Source of the DNA: Aphodoplasma sp045626925
GTDB taxonomy: Bacteria > Bacillota > Clostridia > UBA1381 > UMGS1253
NCBI GenBank assembly: GCA_045626925.1
Contig: JAZUQZ010000003.1
Coordinates: 38,606 to 102,605 of the forward strand
Direction: 5' to 3'
DNA length: 64,000 bases
Shown here piece after piece: positions 53,621 through 62,153 of this stretch. The notes beneath the pieces were generated by a model, which searched no databases, was not told the origin of the DNA, and saw only the letters and a program-made list of their open reading frames with translations. Position numbers and translations under genes: made by a program. How positions within the stretch are numbered: the first letter of the stretch is position 1; every line of letters begins with the position of its first letter.

Positions 53621-53920
53621 ATGGCTGAAAAAAAGACAAAAAATAAGCTTTTGATGTATAAGGATAAACCGCTTGTGCGTCAGGGCAATATGATTTATTA
53701 TGGTAATCCAAGCGACAAATACATTGTTTCGTTTGTGCTGAGTGATTTTGAAAAGAATGGAGAGACAGCGGTTGCAGGTCATGTGTCCGTCCAGTTGCAA
53801 CAAAATGACAAATACCTTAATCCAAAAAACAAGCTTATTAAAAAAGCTGAACGCGATGAGCTTTGGTCCGCATTGGATGTTGGGGTGTTTTGGCTTGAGG
53901 ATGCATTGTCACAAGGGTGA
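53621..53920 (+). CDS. Conserved hypothetical protein
   Basis: 99-aa soluble protein (MAEKKTKNKLLMYKDKPLVR start) not assigned to a characterised family. The central part alternates hydrophobic and polar residues (DKYIVSFVLSD, VAGHVSVQLQ), suggesting a small beta-sheet fold; the C-terminus is helical. ATG 53621 has GGAAAGGAAG upstream; the longer frame from 53585 has no ribosome site. Monocistronic before a strong terminator. Confidence 0.78.
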   Translation: MAEKKTKNKLLMYKDKPLVRQGNMIYYGNPSDKYIVSFVLSDFEKNGETAVAGHVSVQLQQNDKYLNPKNKLIKKAERDELWSALDVGVFWLEDALSQG

Positions 53921-53939
53921 GCCGTTTAAATATTCTGAA

Positions 53940-53970
53940 AGAGAGTTCGATTTGAACTCTTTTTTTTATT
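53940..53970 (+). terminator. Terminator
   Basis: AGAGTTC / GAACTCT hairpin with T8 tail. Confidence 0.9.
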
Positions 53971-54285
53971 TACAAACTTTATGAAAGAGGCTTTAATTTA
54001 CAAAAGCTTTTCAAAATGTGTGTCATTTTAGAAAGAAAAAACATAATTTAAAGCAGTATAATTATTACAATAAAACACAAAAAAATTTATTTTTTTATAT
54101 TTTGATAAAGCTAAAAAAGATAAAAATGTTGAAAAAAGAGTGTCATACAACCAAAAAGCAAAACTGAAAAACCTTGATAGAGCAGGAATTTTCGAAACAA
54201 AACATGTCGTGTTGTATGCGAGCGACTATTATATGAACAATTGTTAAAAAATATTACAAAATATTAAATTACTTATTAAAAATAT
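53971..54285. other. Gene-poor AT-rich region
   Basis: About 315 nt with no gene carrying a start and ribosome site. A startless open frame at 54074-54247 (containing KAKLKNLDRAGIFETKHVVL) has protein-like composition and may be the tail of a decayed gene. An inverted repeat CATACAAC / GTTGTATG lies at 54144 and 54211. No c-di-AMP (ydaO) riboswitch motifs were seen, although such elements often precede genes like the next one. Confidence 0.45.
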
Positions 54286-54314
54286 TTGACAAATGGGAAA
54301 AAATGTAGTACAAT
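54286..54314 (+). promoter_or_regulatory. Promoter of the NlpC/P60 gene
   Basis: TTGACA (54286-54291), 17-nt spacer, TACAAT (54309-54314). Confidence 0.85.
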
Positions 54315-54355
54315 GTTAAATAGAGTGAGTAAAATCGTTTTGGAGGTTATATTTT

Positions 54356-55252
54356 ATGAAGTTAATACATAAGATAATCGGTATGGCGCTTGTCGCTGCG
54401 ATTGCTTCATGTACAATATTTACACTTGCGACTTTTGCACGCGACGGTATTGTTACTGCAAGCGTATTAAATGTAAGAGAAAATCCATCATATAATAGTA
54501 AGGTTATAGGTCAAATTAGTGAGAACACAATGGTAAATGCGTACGATTGTGAAGAGCAGGATTGGTACATAATCAATTATAATGGTGGCTATGCATATGT
54601 TGCAAATGAGTTTATCAAGCTTTCATCACAGGACAATTATTCATCACCTGAAAAGGTTTATTTTAATCACGAGCTTTATGGACAGACAAATGTCAGTGGT
54701 CTAAATGTCAGAAATGGTGCAACATTTGATTGTACTATTGTAAACACAGTGCCAAAGGGTAAAAAGTATGTCATATATGGTGAGGAGAATGGCTTTTTCG
54801 TTGTAAAAGAGGGCGATATCGAGCGCTATATTTGTAAAGAATATGTTGATTTTATAAGTGAAGAAGAATATAATCAAAAGCCAACAGGAGCGCTTGGCGT
54901 TATTGAAGAGGCTATGAAGTATATTGGCACACGATATGTATATGGCGGATCATCGCCAAAGGGGTTTGATTGTTCGGGCTTTACATCGTATGTGTATAGA
55001 CAACTTGGCGTAACTCTTAATCGTACGGCAGCCGGTCAGGCATCCAATGGTACCTCGGTCAGCAAGAGTGAGCTTTTGCCCGGCGATCTTGTGTTATTTA
55101 ATACATATGGACGAGGAATAGGCCATGTTGGTATCTATGTTGGAGATGGCAATATGATTCATGCGCCGTATTCGGGTAGAACAGTATCTGTTGAAACGAT
55201 TGAGTCGGGGTATTATGCTGAAAGATATGTTGGTGCAAGAAGAATTTTTTAG
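54356..55252 (+). CDS. Secreted SH3-domain NlpC/P60 peptidoglycan hydrolase
   Basis: 298-aa exported endopeptidase. The signal peptide (about 1-29) is followed by two bacterial SH3 domains (about 35-92 and 103-165; motifs VLNVRENPSYNSKVIG and LNVRNGATFDCTIV). The NlpC/P60 domain (about 185-298) has catalytic Cys in KGFDCSGFTSYV and His in GHVGIYVGDGNMIHAP. It probably cuts gamma-D-Glu-DAP bonds in wall peptides. A good ribosome site (TGGAGG) is present. Monocistronic. Confidence 0.94.
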   Translation: MKLIHKIIGMALVAAIASCTIFTLATFARDGIVTASVLNVRENPSYNSKVIGQISENTMVNAYDCEEQDWYIINYNGGYAYVANEFIKLSSQDNYSSPEKVYFNHELYGQTNVSGLNVRNGATFDCTIVNTVPKGKKYVIYGEENGFFVVKEGDIERYICKEYVDFISEEEYNQKPTGALGVIEEAMKYIGTRYVYGGSSPKGFDCSGFTSYVYRQLGVTLNRTAAGQASNGTSVSKSELLPGDLVLFNTYGRGIGHVGIYVGDGNMIHAPYSGRTVSVETIESGYYAERYVGARRIF

Positions 55253-55266
55253 TCTATGATGAATTA

Positions 55267-55293
55267 AGGACAGGCGTTGCCTGTTCTTTTTTT
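55267..55293 (+). terminator. Terminator of NlpC/P60 gene
   Basis: Stem AGGACAGGC / GCCTGTTCT with T7 tail. The tail runs into the first TTGACGC element. Confidence 0.88.
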
Positions 55294-55354
55294 GACGCAT
55301 GTGTGCGTCAAAAGTGCGTCAAAATGAATATTGACTTAAAATTGACGCTATAAT
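55291..55354 (+). promoter_or_regulatory. Operator array and -10 of RHH gene
   Basis: Four copies of TTGACGC/GCGTCAA in 58 bp: 55292-55298 and its inverted partner 55305-55311, a third at 55316-55322 exactly 11 bp after the second, and a fourth (TTGACGC) at 55342-55348 abutting TATAAT (55349-55354). Helical-turn spacing and overlap with the promoter indicate a repressor array, most likely for the RHH protein encoded next. Confidence 0.7.
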
Positions 55355-55387
55355 AATGTCGTAAGCTTTTGTGAAAGGGGCATTATT

Positions 55388-55555
55388 ATGCGGGATAATT
55401 TATCAAGATATACACTTCGAATCGACAAACATATGCTTGACAAATTGGGATATATTGCAGAATATGAGGGGAGAACTAAAAATAAAGAGCTTGAGCAAAT
55501 GATAAAAAAGAGAATTGCAGAGTTTGAAAAAGAGAATGGAAAAATTGATGATTAG
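55388..55555 (+). CDS. Small Arc-like ribbon-helix-helix protein
   Basis: 55-aa protein. The strand LSRYTLRIDKHML, then helices DKLGYIAEYEGRTKNKELEQ and MIKKRIAEFEKEN, follow the Arc pattern, including the RTKNKELE turn common in Arc repressors. GAAAGGGG lies about 10 nt before the ATG. It is preceded by four TGACGC elements overlapping its promoter, suggesting autorepression. No linked toxin is present; comEC follows 66 nt later. Confidence 0.83.
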   Translation: MRDNLSRYTLRIDKHMLDKLGYIAEYEGRTKNKELEQMIKKRIAEFEKENGKIDD

Positions 55556-55621
55556 TGATATGAGGCTATATTCACTTTAATACTTCGTTAAGATAAGGGT
55601 AAGTTTTTGTGGTGATTCAAT

Positions 55622-57997
55622 GTGAGCAAGGCAATAATACTATGCTTAATATCATATATATCAGGGATTTTAGCGTTTGGTGTGCTTGATGCATCGACGC
55701 TTGGTTTTGTATGCATTGTTATGCTTTTGGCTATCGCAACAAAGCGAGTTATATTTTCCGCAAAAGTAAGTGGCTTTGCGCCTTTACTTTGCGGATTTTT
55801 TATTTTGGGAGCGGTATATACATCGTTTGTTCATTCATATAATACCGATGCTATTCGCAAAGTGGATTGTGAACGCACAAAAATGATTTGTCGTATTATT
55901 GGCGTTATTGATAAAGATAACGAATTTTATGATTCATATGAAGCTGAGGTGCATACACTCAAAGTTAAAGATGATACAAAGCAGTTAACCCAAAGAGAGA
56001 AGGTGCGTCTCTCACTAAAAAAATATGACCAAAGAAGAAAAATAACACCATACAAGTATGGCGACATTATAGAAGTAGACGGCACGGTATCTTTGCTTGA
56101 TAAGCCATATAATGAGGGCGAGGCAAATTATGCAAAGATTGCGTATGCAGACAAGATATTTTATGAGCTTACAGGCGAGTATGACAATAGCAAACATATC
56201 TCATATGATATAAATTATTATGATTTGCGTGACCTTGCTCAAATAGCGCGCGGACATTTTATAGGCATTATTGATAAACATTTTAAAACTGATGATGCGG
56301 CATTGCTAAAGGGTATATTGCTTAGTGAAAAAAGCTATAACGATGAGTATTATAATAGGCTGTCTGATAGCGGAATGATGCATATTACGGTTGCGTCGGG
56401 TCTTCATGCAGGGTGTGTTTTTGCGATGATTACATGGCTTTGTTTTGCGCTTCGTATAAGGAAAAAATATACATACACAATAGCGGCGCTCTGTTTGTTT
56501 GCGTATTCATTTTTACAAGGAATGACACCATCAATTATGCGCGCGGCGACAATGCTTTGTTTTTATATGCTCTCCGAGCTTGTAAGCCGCGATTATGACA
56601 AGGAGCATATTTTATACATAACTGCGTTTTTGATGTTGTTTATAAATCCATATATGATTTATGATGTAGGTTTTATACTTTCTTTTGCATCTGTGCTTGG
56701 AATTGCAATATTTAAGGATATTATTGACGAGCATATAATAAGTGTTGTGGGCATAAGAAGACTTTCTTCGCTCATAAGCGTAAGCCTTTCGGTACAGATT
56801 TTGCTTTTTCCGTTGCTTGCGTATTATTTTAATAAAGTATCTGTCTATTCGTTGTTAGCAAACCTGGTTATAGTGCCTATTCTTACAATTGTTCTTGTGC
56901 TTGGACTTATACTTTTATGTATTGGCACATTTGGGAATGTTTTGCCATCGTGTATAGCGTTTGTATTAGGCATATTTTTAAAATATATAAACGGGGTAAT
57001 ACGCATTACAACAGCATTGCCGTTTTCACATATTGATATATTTTCGATGAAGCTTTCGACGATTATAATATATTATCTTGCATTGATGGCGATTTATTGC
57101 TATTATACAAAGGGAATAAGAAAATATAACTTTATACCTGCATTATCGTGCGGCGTGCTTATCTTTTTTGTGCTATTAAATACGATATACACGAGTATGT
57201 TTTTGAGGGTAAGCTTTATAAATGTCGGTCAAGGTGATGCCGCTGTTATAAAAATTCCTTATGGCAAGACTGTTTTGATTGATGGTGGTGGAAGTTCGCC
57301 AAAAAGTAAAACAGACCTTGGGGAGAGGATTCTTGTACCATACCTTCGTCGAAATGGAGTAAATACGATAGATTATGTGATTTTGTCGCATTATGATAAA
57401 GACCACGCCCAAGGAGTAGCTGCTGCAATAAGGCTTATGAAGGTTAAAAACCTTGTACTTCCATACAGGGATGAAAAAGATTTTAAAGAATATAGAAAAA
57501 TTATTGAAGAACTTGCTACACAAAAGCAAATAAATGTGTTATACTTTAAAGAGGGAGATTGTTTTAATCTTGGTTCTGCAAGCTTTGAGATGCTTGCACC
57601 CGACGAACAAAACGCTACAAATCGTGCTATGAGTGAGAACAATAAATCACTTGTGACAAGAATGCAATATGGCAAGACGAGCTTTTTGTTTACCGGCGAT
57701 GTTGAAAAAGCTGCAATAGGAAAGCTTGTTCATTATGGCGACGAGCTGCGCTCGGATGTGTTAAAGGTGGCGCATCATGGCTCAGCAGAGTCGAATCTTA
57801 CAAAATTTATCAGAACAATTGCACCAAAATATGCTGTGATAAGCGTCGGCGCAGACAATGTTTATTCGTTGCCGACAGATACAACCCTTGATTTGCTTGA
57901 ACGGGAGAGAATAACGACATTTCGCACAGATAAGAGTGGTACAATAAGCTTTTATGTAAACAAACAAAAGATAAAATGGATTGATACTTTTTATTAA
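55622..57997 (+). CDS. comEC: ComEC/Rec2 DNA-uptake channel protein
   Basis: 791-aa competence protein forming the inner-membrane DNA channel. Order: N-terminal DUF4131 region (about 1-190), the Competence membrane domain with about seven helices (about 210-480, including VASGLHAGCVFAMI and LLKGILLSE), then a metallo-beta-lactamase domain (about 520-791) with SHYDKDHAQG, DGGGSSP and KVAHHGSAES, proposed to degrade one DNA strand. GTG 55622 has only a weak GGTG site, so expression may depend on upstream signals. Full length, apparently functional. Confidence 0.94.
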   Translation: MSKAIILCLISYISGILAFGVLDASTLGFVCIVMLLAIATKRVIFSAKVSGFAPLLCGFFILGAVYTSFVHSYNTDAIRKVDCERTKMICRIIGVIDKDNEFYDSYEAEVHTLKVKDDTKQLTQREKVRLSLKKYDQRRKITPYKYGDIIEVDGTVSLLDKPYNEGEANYAKIAYADKIFYELTGEYDNSKHISYDINYYDLRDLAQIARGHFIGIIDKHFKTDDAALLKGILLSEKSYNDEYYNRLSDSGMMHITVASGLHAGCVFAMITWLCFALRIRKKYTYTIAALCLFAYSFLQGMTPSIMRAATMLCFYMLSELVSRDYDKEHILYITAFLMLFINPYMIYDVGFILSFASVLGIAIFKDIIDEHIISVVGIRRLSSLISVSLSVQILLFPLLAYYFNKVSVYSLLANLVIVPILTIVLVLGLILLCIGTFGNVLPSCIAFVLGIFLKYINGVIRITTALPFSHIDIFSMKLSTIIIYYLALMAIYCYYTKGIRKYNFIPALSCGVLIFFVLLNTIYTSMFLRVSFINVGQGDAAVIKIPYGKTVLIDGGGSSPKSKTDLGERILVPYLRRNGVNTIDYVILSHYDKDHAQGVAAAIRLMKVKNLVLPYRDEKDFKEYRKIIEELATQKQINVLYFKEGDCFNLGSASFEMLAPDEQNATNRAMSENNKSLVTRMQYGKTSFLFTGDVEKAAIGKLVHYGDELRSDVLKVAHHGSAESNLTKFIRTIAPKYAVISVGADNVYSLPTDTTLDLLERERITTFRTDKSGTISFYVNKQKIKWIDTFY

Positions 57998-58018
57998 AAA
58001 AGTGGAGGAAAGATAGAT

Positions 58019-59041
58019 ATGGCAAAGAAAAATGTGTCGGACGGACTTGGGACGCTTAAAAAACAGCTTTCAAGTGGCGAATATAATAATGTATATCTGT
58101 TTTTTGGCGAAGAGGACTTTTTAAAGAGCTATTATTTTGGTATGCTAAAACAAAATATTGTCGACGATGACTTTGCTGATTTTAATTATATTGTTTTTGA
58201 AGGTGCGATTCAAGACTTGAGCGAGGTTACAAATGCACTTGAAACACCGCCTATGATGGCACAAAAAAAGCTTGTTCTTATAAAATATAGTGGCATATTT
58301 ACAAAAGCAACCGAAGAAGAGAGGGAATATTGGACCGATGCGATTGGCAATGTGAATGATTGTACATTGCTTGTGTTTTATGAAGATGATGTCGACAAGC
58401 GTTCTGTGTTATATAAAGCTGTTGAAAAGTCGGGTATAAGCGTCGAGTGCGTATATCTTGAAGGTGTTGAGCTTATAAATTGGGTTGGACGCGGATGCCG
58501 CGAGGCAGGGAAAAACATTGGCAAAGCGGAGGTCGAATATCTGATACGAAACTGTGATGGCGGGATGAACAACATTAAGCGCGAGCTTGAAAAGCTTTTT
58601 GCTTATTGCGATGACACAATCACGCGTGGCGATATTGATAAAATAGTTACAAAAATGCCACAAAGCCGTATATTTGATATGGTAAATGCAATGCTTAAAA
58701 AAGATAGCGTTACTGTATTTTCTCGTCTTGATGAGCTGAAGGTTTTAAAGGAATCGGCATTTATGGTGCTTGCAATGCTGTTTACAAATTTTGAGCGTAT
58801 TTATCACACAAAGCTTTTAGCAAACAAAGGCGAGGCACCGAATATTATAGCATCAAAAATAAAGGTTTCACCGTATTTTGTGCGCGATTATATTAGTGCA
58901 GCTACCGGCTTTGATAAAAAGTTTTTACGATTTGCATTAAAAAGTATTGCAAAAATAGACTATGATATAAAGCAGGGCAAAATAGACGAATGGATTGCTA
59001 TAGAAAATTTTTTGGCAAAATGTATGGCATCGGGCAAATAG
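58019..59041 (+). CDS. holA: DNA polymerase III delta subunit
   Basis: 340-aa clamp-loader subunit that opens the beta clamp. NVYLFFGEEDFLKSYYFGML at the N-terminus is the family start; the weak AAA+ fold and C-terminal collar domain (DFIAxATGF-like DYISAATGFDKKF) follow. GTGGAGG precedes the ATG. The comEC-holA order is conserved in Firmicutes. Confidence 0.94.
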   Translation: MAKKNVSDGLGTLKKQLSSGEYNNVYLFFGEEDFLKSYYFGMLKQNIVDDDFADFNYIVFEGAIQDLSEVTNALETPPMMAQKKLVLIKYSGIFTKATEEEREYWTDAIGNVNDCTLLVFYEDDVDKRSVLYKAVEKSGISVECVYLEGVELINWVGRGCREAGKNIGKAEVEYLIRNCDGGMNNIKRELEKLFAYCDDTITRGDIDKIVTKMPQSRIFDMVNAMLKKDSVTVFSRLDELKVLKESAFMVLAMLFTNFERIYHTKLLANKGEAPNIIASKIKVSPYFVRDYISAATGFDKKFLRFALKSIAKIDYDIKQGKIDEWIAIENFLAKCMASGK

Positions 59042-59065
59042 TTAAAGAAAAATTAAAATAAATGC

Positions 59066-59094
59066 TTGACAAACATAAAATAGAGTGTTATACT
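59066..59094 (+). promoter_or_regulatory. Promoter of infC-rpmI-rplT
   Basis: TTGACA (59066-59071), 17-nt spacer, TATACT (59089-59094) with TGT extension. Confidence 0.88.
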
Positions 59095-59099
59095 ATTTT

Positions 59100-59268
59100 A
59101 GAAAACAAAGCAGAGTATTCGTACTCTCACCGTACGGCAGGGCCTATTCGGTTAAATATGTATCGCACAGCTTTATGCTGGTTGTGTATGTATATTTACG
59201 AGTAAGCTTTGTTGCTTGCTCGTTTTGTTTTGTAAAAACAAGGCACAAGGGCCTTGAAATAAAAAGTG
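59100..59268 (+). promoter_or_regulatory. Structured leader with attenuator (infC / L20 leader type)
   Basis: About 170-nt leader. It contains a terminator-like hairpin ACGAGTAAGC / GCTTGCTCGT (59198-59223) followed by TTTGTTTTG, and a second hairpin CAAGGC / GCCTTG (59239-59256) close to the translation start. In Firmicutes the L20 protein represses this operon by promoting such a terminator. The upstream antiterminator pairing was not worked out, so the L20 assignment is from position and the terminator. Confidence 0.65.
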
Positions 59269-59269
59269 G

Positions 59270-59794
59270 ATGGTGATATTTATCAGTAACAAGGAACAGC
59301 AAATCAATGAAGAAATCCGTGACAAAGAGGTTCGACTTATTGGAGAGGACGGGACCCAGCTCGGTATTGTTGAAATTGCCAAGGCACAACAGATGGCTAT
59401 TGATGCAAATCTTGACTTAGTTAAGATTGCGCCTACGGCAAAACCACCTGTGTGCAAGATTATGGACTATGGTAAATATAAGTTTGAGGTGGCAAAGCGC
59501 GAAAAGGAAAACCGCAAAAACCAAAAGGTTATTGAGGTAAAAGAGGTTCGACTTTCGCCGTCGATTGATACGCACGATTTTGAAACAAAGCTTAATTCTG
59601 CGATAAAGTTTTTAAAAAGCGGAAATAAGGTAAAGGTTACGGTGCGTTTTCGTGGTAGAGAGATTCATCATTCTGCTATCGGTGCAGAGCTTTTGCAAAA
59701 GTTTGCAGATGCTGCATCAGAGTATGGCAGCGTAGACAAAAATGCCAAGCTTGAGGGGAAAAATATGGCTATGTTTATGGCGCCAAAAGCATAA
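59270..59794 (+). CDS. infC: Translation initiation factor IF-3
   Basis: 174 aa from ATG 59270. Both IF-3 domains are complete (NEEIRDKEVRLIGEDG, then IKFLKSGNKVKVTVRFRGRE). The true start is uncertain: the ATG has only AAGTGG abutting it. The family N-terminus aligns from ISNKEQQINEEIR, whose AUC codon at 59282 (or AUA at 59276) has GGTG 6-7 nt upstream. infC genes typically use such rare start codons for self-regulation. Confidence 0.93.
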   Translation: MVIFISNKEQQINEEIRDKEVRLIGEDGTQLGIVEIAKAQQMAIDANLDLVKIAPTAKPPVCKIMDYGKYKFEVAKREKENRKNQKVIEVKEVRLSPSIDTHDFETKLNSAIKFLKSGNKVKVTVRFRGREIHHSAIGAELLQKFADAASEYGSVDKNAKLEGKNMAMFMAPKA

Positions 59795-59868
59795 TTCGAT
59801 AGTTACACATTACCTCGCAGAGAGGAAATGACTATAATAAATTTACAAATTGGAAGGAGTGTATTTTA

Positions 59869-60066
59869 ATGCCTAAAATAAAGACACATAGGGGAGCGGC
59901 AAAGAGATTTTCTTTGACAAAGTCCGGTAAGGTTAAAAGAGGAAGTGCTTTCAGAAGCCACATTTTGACCAAGAAGTCGACTAAGAGAAAGAGAGGTCTG
60001 CGTATGCCTGCATATGCAAGCTCTGCAAACGAAGCGACGATTAAAAAACTTATTCCATACAAATAA
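59869..60066 (+). CDS. rpmI: 50S ribosomal protein L35
   Basis: 65-aa basic protein, PKIKTHRGAAKRFSLTKSGK start and typical C-terminus. GGAAGGAG precedes the ATG. Middle gene of infC-rpmI-rplT. Confidence 0.98.
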   Translation: MPKIKTHRGAAKRFSLTKSGKVKRGSAFRSHILTKKSTKRKRGLRMPAYASSANEATIKKLIPYK

Positions 60067-60097
60067 AATTACAATTCGGAAAGAAGGGAAATAGCCA

Positions 60098-60451
60098 ATG
60101 GCAAGAGTAAAAGGTGCATTGACCACCAGAAAAAGACATAAAAAGGTTTTAAAGCTCGCAAAGGGTTACCGTGGAGCGAAGAGCAAGCTTTTCAGAACAG
60201 CTAACGAGGCTGTTATGAAGTCGCTTGTATATGCATATATCGGCAGAAAGCAGAAGAAGAGAGAGTTCCGTCGTTTGTGGATTGCAAGAATTAGTGCAGC
60301 TGCAAAGATGAATGGAATTAACTATTCAAGACTTATGAACGGTCTTAAGAAAGCAGAAATTGATATTAACAGAAAGATGCTTTCAGAGATTGCAATTGCA
60401 GATCCGGCTGCTTTTACAGCTTTGGTTGAAAAGGCAAAGGCTGCGCTTTAA
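60098..60451 (+). CDS. rplT: 50S ribosomal protein L20
   Basis: 117-aa basic protein (ARVKGALTTRKRHKKVLKLA, GYRGAKSKLFR) that is early-binding in 50S assembly and likely represses its own operon through the leader. Confidence 0.98.
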   Translation: MARVKGALTTRKRHKKVLKLAKGYRGAKSKLFRTANEAVMKSLVYAYIGRKQKKREFRRLWIARISAAAKMNGINYSRLMNGLKKAEIDINRKMLSEIAIADPAAFTALVEKAKAAL

Positions 60452-60463
60452 TAATTAAAAGCA

Positions 60464-60503
60464 AAGGGGGCGTGCATTTTTTGCATAGCCCCTATGTTTT
60501 TTG
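60464..60503 (+). terminator. Terminator of infC operon
   Basis: Stem GGGGGCGTGCA / TGCATAGCCCC with T-rich tail. Confidence 0.85.
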
Positions 60504-60536
60504 TCAAAAATAAATCAATAAAATATGAAAAAATAC

Positions 60537-60565
60537 TTGACAAAATGGCTGAAAAGTTATATTAT
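60537..60565 (+). promoter_or_regulatory. Promoter of tRNA-Gln
   Basis: TTGACA (60537-60542), 17-nt spacer, TATTAT (60560-60565). Confidence 0.85.
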
Positions 60566-60584
60566 ATTTGAGTGACATAAATAA

Positions 60585-60658
60585 TGCGGAATTGTGTAAA
60601 GGTAGCACAAACGACTCTGACTCGTTTTGTGAGGGTTCGAATCCTTCTTCCGCAACCA
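60585..60658 (+). tRNA. tRNA-Gln (anticodon CUG)
   Basis: Complete cloverleaf with encoded CCA (60656-60658). Acceptor TGCGGAA / TTCCGCA with discriminator A; D stem GTGT / GCAC; anticodon stem AACGA / TCGTT around loop CTCTGAC, giving anticodon CTG (reads CAG). T stem GAGGG / CCTTC with TTCGAAT loop. Single-gene transcript with its own promoter and terminator. Confidence 0.95.
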
Positions 60659-60661
60659 GAT

Positions 60662-60697
60662 AAAAAAACAGAGTGCATTGTTGTACTCTGTTTTTTT
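60662..60697 (+). terminator. Terminator of tRNA-Gln
   Basis: AAACAGAGT / ACTCTGTTT hairpin with T7 tail. Confidence 0.92.
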
Positions 60698-60710
60698 ACG
60701 CACAGAAGTG

Positions 60711-60739
60711 TTGAAAACTTTCTTTTTATATGGTATACT
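60711..60739 (+). promoter_or_regulatory. Promoter of M20 peptidase gene
   Basis: TTGAAA (60711-60716), 17-nt spacer, TATACT (60734-60739) with TGG extension. Confidence 0.85.
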
Positions 60740-60774
60740 AAGCTGGTAAAACAAAATATAAAGGAGAAGTAAAA

Positions 60775-62022
60775 ATGGAGAATATCGTTAATATAGTTGA
60801 AAGCAGAAAACAAGAGCTTTATGAAATATTATCAAGTCTTATAAAGATTGATTCTCAAAGCTTTGGCGCATATGGAAATGAAAAAGAAATTGCGGAGTTT
60901 ATACGCGATGAAATAAACAAGATGGGATATAGCGCAGATATGTATAGTCCGTTTGACATCGATGGTTTTAAGGAGCATGTTGACTATTGGCCAAACAGAG
61001 GACTTGAAAATCGATATAATGTAAGCGTCGCTGTAAAGGGAAAGGACTCTTCAAAGCGCATAATGTTGGCGGCGCATAACGATACGGTGCCGATTGCTGA
61101 TATTTCGAATTGGACAGTGGACCCATTGGGTGGAGAGATAAAAGATGGCAAAATATATGGCAGAGGGGCATGCGATGACAAATATGGCATCGCTGTTATG
61201 ATGCTTTTATTAAAGATTTTCAAAGAAGAAAGCATTGTGCCGGAATATGACCTCGTTTTTACAGCTTTTTGTGATGAAGAACAAGGCGGCAGCAACGGAG
61301 CCCTTGCAGCATGTTTGAGATATCCTTGTGATGAGTATGTCGTTTTGGATTGTAAAAATGAAATCTGGAATCTTGCATCGGGCGGTGGAGAGTTTAAGGT
61401 ACATATAAAAAGCAAAAGTCCGATTAGCGATTGTGCACCGATGTTTGAGGGTTTAAATATTGTAAAGTCAGAGCTTGATGAGTTTAAAAAGCGTCGCAGA
61501 GAAGAGCTAAATCTTCTTGAAGAATGTCGTGGAACAATTATTCCTGATACTTCGATGCGCCTTATGGAAATTCGGTCAGGAAATGAGGGGTTTGACCTTG
61601 ACCGCGGAGTTATAAAGGTGTGCTTTTATACTTCAAAAAATAAAGAAGAGATTTTTGCAGAGTTTGACCAAATGGGCAGGGAGCTTTCGAAAAAGCTTGA
61701 GCCGATAGGACTCGAATTTGTGAAAATTGAGATGACGACGCGCTTTTTCCATTTTGGAATAAGCGAAAATCCAAATCCTGCCATGGATGCACTTGTGCAA
61801 GCGGGAAAAGATGTCTCAAACACTGAGATTAAACGAGTTTCATCATGTTTGTCTGACCTTTCAATTTTTCTAAAATATGGGAGCACGCGCGCATTTGCTT
61901 TTGGTGCGGGCAGACAATTTAATGACATTGGTGGTGCGCATCAACCAAATGAATTTATTGAGTGTGATAAGTTTTTGAATTTTGCAAAAATCGTTGCAAA
62001 TTTTGTAATGATGAAGTTTTAA
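60775..62022 (+). CDS. M20-family metallopeptidase (dipeptidase/deacylase type)
   Basis: 415-aa cytosolic enzyme. Metal-binding motifs: MLAAHNDTVPIAD, YGRGACDDKYGIAVM (bridging Asp) and FCDEEQGGSNG (catalytic Glu pair). A lid domain occupies about 210-320. A late His sits in FNDIGGAHQPNEF. It may be a PepV-like dipeptidase or an N-acyl-amino-acid deacylase; the family does not let the substrate be read from motifs. AAGGAG precedes the ATG. Monocistronic. Confidence 0.9.
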   Translation: MENIVNIVESRKQELYEILSSLIKIDSQSFGAYGNEKEIAEFIRDEINKMGYSADMYSPFDIDGFKEHVDYWPNRGLENRYNVSVAVKGKDSSKRIMLAAHNDTVPIADISNWTVDPLGGEIKDGKIYGRGACDDKYGIAVMMLLLKIFKEESIVPEYDLVFTAFCDEEQGGSNGALAACLRYPCDEYVVLDCKNEIWNLASGGGEFKVHIKSKSPISDCAPMFEGLNIVKSELDEFKKRRREELNLLEECRGTIIPDTSMRLMEIRSGNEGFDLDRGVIKVCFYTSKNKEEIFAEFDQMGRELSKKLEPIGLEFVKIEMTTRFFHFGISENPNPAMDALVQAGKDVSNTEIKRVSSCLSDLSIFLKYGSTRAFAFGAGRQFNDIGGAHQPNEFIECDKFLNFAKIVANFVMMKF

Positions 62023-62030
62023 AAAACATA

Positions 62031-62065
62031 AAAAACCTCATAGCCGATTGGCTATGAGGTTTTAT
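62031..62065 (+). terminator. Terminator of M20 gene
   Basis: AACCTCATAGCC / GGCTATGAGGTT hairpin with T-rich tail. Confidence 0.92.
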
Positions 62066-62153
62066 TTATCAAAAAAGTGAACTATTTTCTTTTTTGGCAT
62101 AAAACAATTGGCTGGAGATATTGAATATGATAAAATTTTTTTGAGGTGAGAAT

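Noticed and set aside
54286..54355. ydaO (c-di-AMP) riboswitch before the NlpC/P60 gene
   Set aside because: The leader is only about 35 nt after the promoter and lacks the conserved ydaO segments.
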